DNA from: Asterochloris sp. CNOR1
Taxonomy: Eukaryota > Chlorophyta > Trebouxiophyceae > Trebouxiales > Trebouxiaceae
DNA: 64,000 nt
NCBI GenBank assembly: GCA_963969365.1
Contig: OZ017752.1
Location: 2,604,001 to 2,668,000 of the forward strand
Reading direction: 5' to 3'
A model generated the notes under the pieces. That model saw only the letters and a list, made by a program, of their open reading frames with translations, had not been told where the DNA came from and searched no databases. The first letter of the stretch is position 1, and each line of letters begins with the position of its first letter. Shown piece after piece: positions 47,501 through 55,518 of this stretch. A program made the translations under genes and the position numbers.

Positions 47501-50404
47501 AGCAAGGGATCACCCCCAGACCGCGCCAGCCGCACAGCCAGCAGCGGCAGCGCACCAGCAGGGGGCCAGGCTCAGGCTGGCAGCCGCCCCAGCCGCAGCC
47601 GGCACCCCCGCAGCAGCAGCAGCCCCGCAGACGGCGAGGGGCCGCCTCGCAGCGGCTCTGGCAGTGCCGCACGGGGCCGGCGGCGGCAGCGGCGCAGCAG
47701 CGGTGCTGGCGAGAGCGCTGCCGCTGAGCCTGCCAGCTGGGCCGGCGTGGCCTCGCACCTGCTGGAGGCCATGATCATGGTGACACGCCTCTCTGTGCGG
47801 GAAGTGCAGTCAGATGAGGACCGGGAGCGCGCCATATGGCTCATGGAGAAGCTCGAGCAGGTGGGAAGGGGTTGGTGGCAGGATCAGGGCTCGCTGGGTG
47901 GAGGGCTCGCTCTGGGCTGCTGTACTATATATGTGGCGGCAGGGGAGTGAGGGCCAGAGAGATTTCTGGATATCATCGCAGCTGTCCTCGCTGGTTATGG
48001 GGTGTCCAGGAGCGCGCCAAGCGGCTCACGCAGGAGCTCGAGCAGGTGGGGGTCTGAGTGGGGGGTTGCTGGGCAGAGATGCAGGTCCATGATGCTCCTG
48101 GACAAGCCCGACAGATGTGGCAGGGCTGACTGGGTGGGGGACTGCTGTGTGAAGGGCTCGCTGTGATGCAAGGTCTTGAAGCTCATGATGAGAGCATGAG
48201 CAGGTGATTGATCTGGGAGAGGGGGCATAGCGAGGGCTTGTGGCGGCGGCCAAGCGGTGGGTTCCAGTTGTCGTAGCGGCGAAGCAGTGCTGCAGTGTGT
48301 GCTGAGTCCAGCCGTTGTCCTGGAGGCTGCTGTAACTGTCTCTGCTCTTATCTGGCAGCAGAGAGTTGCTGCAGGAGTTGCAAGGAACCACAGCTTGTAA
48401 GAGATTGCTGCAAGCTTCAGCAACATTCAGCCAGCCGCTGCTTTCAAGTGCAAGCCTTTATGGGCTATGTCTTTGGCAGGCACAAGCACTCTTTCAGAAG
48501 TGTCACTGAAGTGCTGCAGACGCCCCAGGCTTGCCAGCCGGACCCTTTTAGGCAGCTGATAAGCTTACACAACGTAACCTGCTGCCGCCCATCTGCAGAC
48601 CGCACAAGCAGTCAGACCGCACCTGAGGGGAGAGGTGGGTGAGATGGCAGGGGAGGCAGAAGCTGAGTCCACAGAACCCATCAATGAGGCAGCACAGGAC
48701 ACAGGTGGGCATGCCTTCGATGCATTGTCTCTCATGTCCTCACTCTGTGCTGCTGTTCTGTGTCCCCCGCAGGTGGGGGGTTTGCAGGTGGTCAAGCTTC
48801 TGGGGGCTGCTGTTGCATGGGAGGGGCGTCCCACACCTGCACGAGACACAGCACAGCAGCGTAACTGGAGAAGCACCTGACCAGGCAGGCCCACCTGTGT
48901 CCCGCACCTGCATGGGACGTAGGTGTGCCGGCCTGCTGTGTTGCTACTGCTGCATGTCCTGCATGCATGACACCTGGGTTTGTGGAGCGGGCAGATCCAA
49001 ACTTTGTGGCCTGCGCCCCTTCTGCTGCCAACACCCGGCGTCAATGAAAACAAGAGCAATCTGCTGCCGCAGTGTCCCGGGATGTTTGCATGGTTGACTT
49101 AACTTTAGGAGCCTGGTGGAGCCGTCAGAGTCACCAAGGCGCAGTTGGACCTGCAGCATGACACACCTGCTCCCTCTGTTGCCTGTAGACAGCTCAGATG
49201 ATGAGGCTGTGGAGGTGCATGTGACCGTGGATGGCGCGGGGATGATCAGCAGCCTGCAGGCACAGGCCCCTGGCAGCAGCGACGGCGGCCAGGGGGACGC
49301 CCCCCTGGAGAAGGCGCTGCAGGCAGTCAGTCAGCTGTTCCAGTCGCAGGGCAGCACAGGGCAGCAGGAGCCCCCACGAGGTAGGCTGCTTGCTTTTCCC
49401 TGTCTTCTGTATTGTGGGCTGCTTGCCTTTGCCTGTATCTTGTACTTTCAGGAGCTGGATTTGTCTTGGTGTGCTGCACTTGGGTGGCTGGGCATGTGCT
49501 GCAGGCTTGTCTGTTTCCTGCAGGTGAATTGCTATACACCTGTCCCCTCTTGCCTGCAGAGCTGTCCAGCGGCGTGCAGTACACCAGAGTGCCCATGGAC
49601 TTGCCAGTGACAGACCCCTTGCAGGGCCTGTTTGTGGGCCACTATGGCCCCCACGGGCCAGAGGTGCTGCAGCTGGAGCGCAAAGTCATAGTGAGCTTGG
49701 TTGTGCTGCCTTGCTTGCCTCCGAATGCTGCCCGGCTGCGCTGGGAGGCCCTTGTGGCAGACCCAACCTGCCTGGCTGCTTCTTGCATGACAACTGGCTG
49801 GGCTGCAACTGTGCCTTCAAAGGGTCAGCAATGGACACTTCCGCTGCCACTGCTTCGAAGTGGGTGTCTGACGAGACATCGGGCATCACCATGCGCAGCG
49901 GGGACGGTCTTAATGCCACTGCCCGCTTTGTTTCATGTGCAGCCTGTGCACAGCTGCAACTCTTCCGTGCCCACAGTGCGCTGCAGTTGGCAGCTCCAGG
50001 CTGCACTGCAGCTGCCCTGCCTCTAGCAACTCCTCGTGCCCGGCCTGTGCCTGCAGGACGGGGAGGAGTGGGTGGAGGCCCTGAAGCTGACCGGCGATGC
50101 CAACGTCCCTGCGGGCGCTGTCAGCTTCAAGGCGCGGGTGGGCGCGGCCCACAAGCGCAAAGCGGGTGGCGCTGGCGTGCCTGAGCAGTTTGGTGTGGCC
50201 TGCCGCTTTCAGGGCTCAGGCTGCGTGGCCCAGCAGGGGAACCAGAATGCCAGCTGGGTGGAGGGGGAGCTCTTAGTATTCTCAGACTCTGGCCCTGTGG
50301 GCCGTCACCATGAGCTAGGATTCATGTGGCATGTCCCTGGGGACCGCAACTTCCTTGTGCTCCTGTCGCGCCTGGACTTGAGCCTGGCCCACGTACAGGC
50401 CTGA
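41533..50404 (+). CDS. EX1: EXECUTER-type chloroplast singlet-oxygen signalling protein with a large insert
   Basis: Thirteen phase-compatible exons (41533-41808, 42230-42385, 43152-43346, 43834-44047, 44272-44535, 44838-45041, 45678-45979, 46850-47860, 48010-48045, 48599-48704, 49189-49380, 49560-49690, 50057-50404) encode 1144 residues, against about 680 in plant EX1. An N-terminus rich in hydroxylated and basic residues could be a transit peptide. WEQWKEFFARMDQLG precedes a UVR motif (AVQNERFEEAAMLQEQI). A second such segment reads ALENEDYELASNLRDRAGVGL, then GWW. Next come SPLFELFVTSDQSGN, VPIVIGGNVDKLSG and the C-terminal EXECUTER domain (DPLQGLFVGHYGPHGPEVLQLERK, ALKLTGDANVPAGAVSFKA, EQFGVACRFQG). 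In plants EX1 sits at grana margins and is cleaved by FtsH2 to relay singlet oxygen. The extra length is a single 337-codon exon. The start is the first in-frame ATG; an upstream exon is possible. Confidence 0.93.
41940..42150 (+). repeat. Relics of EXECUTER exon 1 (donor edge) and exon 2 (acceptor edge) in intron 1
   Basis: 41949-41992 repeats the exon 1 end (CAGCGCAAGCTGGG-GCAGTGGA, then GGTGGGCTGC). 42030-42062 and 42113-42150 repeat the exon 2 start (GGACCAGCTGGG, AGAAGG-GCTG). So one intron carries copies of both of its own junctions. Confidence 0.65.
42500..42680 (+). repeat. Relics of the EXECUTER exon 2 donor edge
   Basis: GTCAACATG-TC-TGAA followed by a donor-like G is seen at 42518-42536, echoing 42367-42386. 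A weaker copy with GAGGACG lies near 42657. GGCGGCTGGGC-G blocks recur at 42450, 42590 and 42720. Confidence 0.5.
46040..46640 (+). repeat. Array of EXECUTER exon 7 donor-edge relics
   Basis: The exon 7 end (45925-45983: AGCTGCCTGAGGCAGTG ... GAGCTGCAGGCCCACCCGCTG, then the donor) is echoed near 46096-46120, 46155-46206 (longest), 46307-46365, 46405-46460 and 46570-46600. GAGCTGCAGGCCCA-CCGCTG is kept almost exactly in the first. Confidence 0.7.
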
Positions 50405-50869
50405 ATCTGGCCGCCAGCACCGGCATGGCCGGGGGGGCGTTTATCTTGAGGCCCCACAAGTTGCAATGCCTGCGCCCTTCTTTTGGAACAACCTTCCCTT
50501 TCCTGTGAGCGCCTGTAGTGTTCATTTTCTGGTTCTGGCCAAAGCGGCGCAGCTGTGCATCCACCTTGGTGATGTTTCTGTCGTGTCATCTGTAAACATG
50601 TCTGAGTGTTGCTCAGCAATGTGTAAGCTGCTATAAGTAAGCAGCACTATTGGCGTTTTGATCACACTGGTGTGGGGAGCAGCAGTCAAGTGCTCTGGAA
50701 CATGTGCTGACTCCCTTGGAAAAAACCCACAACAATGCATGGAACAGGGTCTAGCCACATGATGGGTCACCTCTTTGAGGAGGTGATTATCACATACTGC
50801 CTCATCAACCAAACATCGATTGCAAAAGCTCACGGCTTATGTTACAGGGCAGTTGGGGATTCAGGAAGT
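50405..50869. other. EXECUTER 3' region with a TGTAA polyadenylation signal
   Basis: TGTAA lies at 50591-50595, about 190 nt past the stop, fitting a green-algal poly(A) signal. The sequence becomes visibly more AT-rich after about 50520. No coding frame with family resemblance was found up to the tRNA. Confidence 0.55.
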
Positions 50870-50941
50870 GACCACGGCAGGGATCGAACCTGCAATCTTC
50901 TGCTTCGTAGGCAGCCGCCTTATCCATTGAGCCACGCGGCC
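50870..50941 (-). tRNA. trnR-ACG: tRNA-Arg (anticodon ACG), copy 1
   Basis: This 72-nt cloverleaf reads from 50941 down. Acceptor GGCCGCG pairs with CGTGGTC with two G-U pairs. The D arm is GCTCAATGGATAAGGC-like, the anticodon loop is CTACGAA with ACG at 34-36, and the T arm contains GGTTCGATCCC (B box). The outermost pair of the anticodon stem is G-A, unlike the second copy, so this copy may be slightly degenerate. There is no intron. A run of four T on the minus strand lies about 43 nt past the 3' end. Confidence 0.9.
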
Positions 50942-51457
50942 CCGGAGAACCACTTGCAAACACGTGTTATCAAACAAGAAACGCGGCTCTCCCACTCGCG
51001 GCGTTACCTGGTGTCCCAACTCTACCTGGGCTCAGAATTAGTGGTGGCAGAGTCATAGGCAGTCATTGTGCGAATATTTGCTCAACAACCGTGTGTCCTA
51101 TGCAGTCGTAAAGCAGAACGAAATTGAGGGATTTCAATAGGGTCTGCCACCGAATGCGCCTTCGGACGCGACGAAGTTCGGTTGCAGTGCGACATACACT
51201 AACCCTCGCTTACCTTTCGTTTTGCGTACAAGTCGTGGTCTAACGCAGACAACGAGGCAGAAGATGGTCATCAGCTTTTGCAGTCCAGTGCCTGAACATG
51301 ACTACAAAGCCTTATACGTGTACCCCTGGCCAGGGTCCAACCCACTGAAGCCTGGTACCCTTCCTTGATGCCCTGACGGCAAAGAGGACTAGAGCCATCG
51401 CTCATGTTCATGTAGTCTGATACATATCATCATTCTGACAAATCACCATGTATACGT
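50942..51457. other. Spacer between divergent tRNA-Arg genes, no gene seen
   Basis: These 516 bp are less GC-rich than the rest of the window. I see no open frame with coding character and no extended inverted repeat beyond the tRNA genes themselves. Confidence 0.5.
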
Positions 51458-51529
51458 GGCCGCGTGGCCCAATGGATAAGGCGTCTGCCTACGAAGCAGA
51501 AGATTGCAGGTTCGATCCCTGCCGTGGTC
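51458..51529 (+). tRNA. trnR-ACG: tRNA-Arg (anticodon ACG), copy 2
   Basis: 72 nt with the same fold as copy 1. The acceptor pairs GGCCGCG/CGTGGTC, the anticodon stem TCTGC/GCAGA is fully paired, the loop is CTACGAA with ACG at 34-36, and the T arm is GGTTCGATCCC. A-box-like (TGGCCCAATGG) and B-box sequences are intact. After A34-to-inosine editing it would read CGU/CGC/CGA. It points away from copy 1. Confidence 0.95.
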
Positions 51530-51551
51530 AGTCAGATCAAAGCCAACTATA

Positions 51552-51556
51552 TTTTT
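51552..51556 (+). terminator. RNA polymerase III terminator for tRNA-Arg copy 2
   Basis: A run of five T about 22 nt past the tRNA 3' end fits the Pol III termination signal. Confidence 0.7.
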
Positions 51557-52869
51557 CTGTGGGAAGATTATTGCAGCCCGCACAGGGACATGAGATATCC
51601 CATTTGGAGACACAAGGGTTCTGCTGTCCATATAGCCTTTTGTGGTCCAGTAGCCTGCTTGCTGAGTGTTCCCTGTGCAATTCAGGCTTCCAGGATCACA
51701 TTGTGGGAGTGTACAGACACCTCTTTGACAAGAGCATCTACGTCCTCCCGCGACATGTGTGTGAGAATCCACCTCACATCAACAATCAGGACAGACAACT
51801 CCCTAAGTATATGCAATGTGTCTTGCCATGCAATGCGTTTTTGTTATGCTGCAGCATTGTGCTCACCTAGCCTTGACCTGCAGCAGTGCCTCTGGCAGGC
51901 ATAGCAGCCTAATAAGCTGGCTGCTATCAAACTAGACTTAGCTTGCACTGGCCCATCCTGAAAGGGGGTAGAGAGTGCTGCTGGGGTCCAGCAGGTGTTC
52001 AGCGCTATCAGCAACAGCCTGCCCTGCTGAGATGCCTAGCAGAGGCTCCTGCTTAGGCTGCAGACTTTATGGCAGTGGCACCACATCCCAGCTTTCCACA
52101 TCCTGCACCGCAGTCTACAGGCAGACAGGACTGCTTCCGCAAGCAGAGGGTGCCCGGGACACATGAACAGCACTGACTTATTCTGGCTGTGAAGCATGTG
52201 CTGAGGCAGTGAAAAGTTCTTTTAGGTGGCAACTTGCACCCTGACGCCAGGCTCTGCAGGAAAGCAGCGCTTGACATGTCAGTCGACTGACATGCAAAAC
52301 AGGGTGACTGCTTGCCTACAAGGGACTCCCTGTGCAGCTTGCTGCTCTCACCTGCTACAGCTGCTGCCCTCACACCGAGCCTTATATGCCAGCAGGAATG
52401 TAACATCCATCTAAAGTGCTCATTGCATGTGATGCGGGGCCGCATGGCAACCATGTACTGAATCAATCTACATTTGGACCTGCTGAGCTTTCACATCTTC
52501 AGCTCCTATTCAGGCTGTGCTGCACTCCAGCCTGTGCAACCTATGTCATTGCAACAGCAGAACACTGCAACAGCAGAGTTCCCGCTGTTTGAGGTCCTCT
52601 TGAAGGGTCCCAGCAGCTGCCTGCACCTCGCTGCTGCAGCCCTGGAGCCACCTGGCATGTTCTGAGCTGCTGTGCCATGTGCCTTGCACTCCACTGCCAG
52701 CCTCAGGTCTTCAGTATCCCTCCAGCTCATCAGGACTCACAGTGAATTGCCAAGTCCGCCGCCGCACCCCTCCGCATCCAGGCCAGCTTGCACTCCATTT
52801 CAAATCCATGCAACAACACCCCATGGATGGCAGGGCCCCACTGGCACTGGCTGGCAGGTACTGCCTCGA
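51557..52869. other. Gene-poor stretch, no supported gene
   Basis: Several open frames of 60-140 codons exist, but none shows a domain, consistent codon bias or phase-matched splice sites. A perfect 20-bp palindrome lies at 52275-52294. Confidence 0.4.
52275..52294. promoter_or_regulatory. Perfect 20-bp palindrome centred on GTCGAC
   Basis: The ten bases CATGTCAGTC are followed directly by their reverse complement. It could be a dimeric transcription-factor site for the downstream genes. No family is recognised, and chance cannot be excluded in a window this size. Confidence 0.4.
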
Positions 52870-53023
52870 GATCAGCTTGCTACTGCTTGGCCCTGGCATG
52901 CCCCCTTCAGCTGAGCATTATGTGATGGCGGTACCCGCTGACAGGAGATCAGCTTGCTAATGCTTGGCCCTGGCATGCCCCCTTCAGCTGAGCATTATGT
53001 GATGGCGGTACCCGCTGACAGGG
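52870..53023 (+). repeat. Near-perfect 77-bp tandem duplication
   Basis: Units 52870-52946 and 52947-53023 begin with GATCAGCTTGCTA and end in CCGCTGACAGG; by eye they differ at very few bases (a C/A near unit position 14). The unit is not a multiple of three, so any frame crossing it would shift. It is much younger than the decayed intron relics. Confidence 0.9.
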
Positions 53024-53189
53024 CGTGCGCCTAGAAGTCGCTCTCCGACTGCGAATTGTGCTCAGACAGTAGGATCTGTCTCTGGATGTGTCAGCCTGCG
53101 CAGTGTCTGGTGTCCGCTTTCTGGTCAGCTTGCAGTGCTAGGCATGCAAAGGGAAATCTCATAGGGTCCCAGGGCAAGCCTGCAATTGC

Positions 53190-53850
53190 AGCAGTGCCCG
53201 CCAGATGCAGGCAGGCAGCTCTTACAAGGTCCAGGCAGATGCCCCTTTGCAACCAACCGCCTCTGCTCACAGCAGCCAGAGGGTCCCGTTGATCCGGAAT
53301 GCCAGTTGGCACGATGACAGCCCAAACAGACACTGCAAGCTCTGCAACAGCAGGCCTGTTTGCTCCCCATAGCTATGGGACAGATACATTTGTGAGTGGC
53401 CCGCTGAATGAATACCGTGCCGGGCGGTCATTGCCCCCAGAAATCCTGGAGTGTGATGCTGCCAGTCCTTGGTTAGATTCCTGGCTGCAAGAAAGAAAAG
53501 GCACTCAGACAGTTTGCGCCCATTCCCGCAGGGCGGCCTTTGGCCTGCTGGGGACAGTAACCCAGAGACAGGCCAAGGAGGGCTTCAGGCCACCCCTACA
53601 TCAGCCTGAGGACAGGCACACAAACGACCTTCTCGTTAGGATATCAAGGCATCGCACCCTGCTGCTGGTGAGGACCCATCGAGCCATCGCGCACCCGCCG
53701 ATGCCTCTTGCTTCGTGAGGGCAGCCGCATCCTAAGGGCCCGCAGGTCCTACACTCAGCAGCTCAGGGCTGTCCTGGGGCAGCTAGATCAGTCTGCAGCT
53801 GATGATGGGCACCAGCCTCCTGCTTGTGCCTCGTGCATGCCATGAAGAAG
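53190..53850 (+). other. Possible coding segment, unrecognised
   Basis: A frame open from about 53299 to 53718 includes SGPLNEYRAGRSLPPEILEC and WLDSWLQERKG, which looks protein-like. A second frame, containing GSRILRARRSYTQQLRAVLG and ending at a TGA near 53845, could join it through a ~50-bp GTGAGG...GAG intron. I cannot place a start, name a family or connect it by phase to the downstream exons at 54088. It may be an unrecognised gene or chance. Confidence 0.25.
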
Positions 53851-54107
53851 CGGCGCAAGGCATCTTGCAGGTACCAGGAAAAAAGAGGAGACTGTCAGCG
53901 TGACGCAGGGTGCAGGCCAGCTTTTAAACTTGTCCCGCTGGCGCAGTACAGCACTACTGAAAGTGCCTGTCGGGGCATGTGTGTACTGCATTGGCATGTG
54001 TGTACTGCACTGGCCGCCTCGTGGCTGCCGTCTCCTGCCTGCAAATTGCCATCTCTCAATCATGCTTGCATTTTGTTGTTGTTGCAGGGACCACTCAGCC
54101 CCTCACG

Positions 54108-55020
54108 ATGAGCACAGAGTACCAATTCACACTGCGCCTGTTTAGCTGCAACACTGGCAGGATCGTCGTCTCGCTGATGCCAGAAAGCAGCCTGAGAGAC
54201 CTCCGTGGTGAGCCCCACTTTGCCTGCACATTGACCCTTTTCAAGTGTACCTTGCCGCAAAGTTCACCCCCTGGCCCAACAATGCAGATCATTTGGTGCC
54301 CTCAGAGCGTTACTTTGACAAACTGCTGCTGGCACAATTTTAAGCGTGCCTATCTTGTCTTGCTTCCCTCTGCAGGGCCGACCAAGCCACATGTCTCTAG
54401 TGCCTTTCATGCCATGATGCTGGTGAAAGTGGTTTTGTTACCTGCTGCTGATCCCCAAGATCCCTGCTGCAGAGGCACTGAACAGGGAGGCTTCCATGCG
54501 TCTGGGGGAGCCGGTCTGCATTCACCGCTTCATGGTCTCTGTCTGTGGCCGCACCGGGTGGCTCAACCCTGCGCTGGAGAGCATGCCCCTGGCTGGTGAG
54601 CTGTACTGTTGGCCTGCATGAAGACAGGCTGCTGCAGAAGGGGGCTTGCTTGGTGTCTTGGGGCCCGCCTCATGTTGCTGTCAGCATGTGTCATCAACTA
54701 CTTTGTCAGAGGGGCAGTCATCCCCCTGCAAAGCGCGCATGCTTGGCAGACTGCAGCAGCCTGCCTCATGCAGCCCCCCAAGATTGCGCAGCGCTTTAAG
54801 CAATGCATGCACTTGGGTGCCAGCAACAACCACATCTGCCCATTGCTGGGCAGCAGTTTGACTGGGCATGCAATGTTGTCCTGCAGAGTGTATCCCCGTC
54901 CTCACGCCCACCAACATTGTGCTGGACCTGGTCAGAGCCACACCTGTGCACCACAACTGCATCACCGGCGACACCCGCGCCCACATGAGCCAGCAGGCGG
55001 AGGTCATCCGCGCTGCTTGA
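54108..55020 (+). CDS. Small protein with possible ubiquitin-like fold
   Basis: Three phase-compatible exons (54108-54207, 54473-54595, 54887-55020) give 118 residues from an ATG opening MSTEYQFTLRLFSCNTGRIV. The pattern of strand FTLRLF, turn NTGR, strand IVVSLMP, then ESSLRDLREALNREA and finally PLAECIPVLTPTNIVLDLVRA resembles the first hairpin and helix and the last strand of a beta-grasp ubiquitin-like domain. No terminal di-glycine is present, and the tail HHNCITGDTRAHMSQQAEV is non-conserved. The first exon could extend upstream to an acceptor at 54087, in which case this is only the C-terminus of a longer protein. No homologue is recognised by name. The gene sits on the same strand as taspase, about 500 bp upstream of it. 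Confidence 0.5.
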
Positions 55021-55112
55021 GAGCCGGACAGCACAATTTGCGCGGCGGCACACATACACTCCTCAAATAAGCTGCAAGCAAAGGCCTGCCACGTGTAGGG
55101 CAGCTTGTGCAG

Positions 55113-55331
55113 CTATTCTTCGTCCTCATGGATGTGCAATGTATTCAGTTCCCCAATCTCTGGGGTCCCCAGTCGCCGCCTGTTCCCGGCAAGTACCACC
55201 AAGCTCTGTACCAAAAACCTAGCACGGGCCTGTGATCCGCCTTTGCCTGTGGAACATAGGTCTGTTGCCAAATGCTCCACATGGAAATGGCAAATACCGT
55301 GTCTTGGTGTGTTTTGATGTCTGTCTCCCAA
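55113..55331 (-). other. Short open frame, possible terminal exon, antisense between two plus-strand genes
   Basis: 72 codons end in LVVLAGNRRRLGTPEIGELN followed by TLHIHEDEE and a stop. The frame begins immediately after a stop codon with no good ATG. Neighbouring frames upstream (to about 55500) also look protein-like but do not join by clear splice sites. The segment is more AT-rich than its surroundings. It could be a small unrecognised gene, a gene fragment or chance. Confidence 0.25.
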
Positions 55332-55518
55332 TCAAATTTTGCTAAAGTCTGCCTGGAACGCTTCATTGAGATCCCTGTGTCAGGAAATCCGATGTCCTGC
55401 CCACATGCAGGGGGTGTGCGACATGCTGAGAATCTGTTTCGCAAGACATGCTCGAAGTGAAAGAAAAGAGTTTCTCGCCAACCAGCTTGCCATTTTGCAG
55501 GGGGTTTCCTGCTCAGGC

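Noticed and set aside
46832-47950. A separate intronless gene with a 370-codon open frame inside the EXECUTER region
   Set aside because: Splice sites at 46849/46850 and 47860/47861 put the frame in phase with the EXECUTER exons on both sides, and the gene would otherwise lack its middle. I keep it as one large exon.
53299-53718. A complete gene from this open frame
   Set aside because: There is no credible start, no recognised family, and phase does not link it to the downstream exons. It is recorded only as a low-confidence segment.
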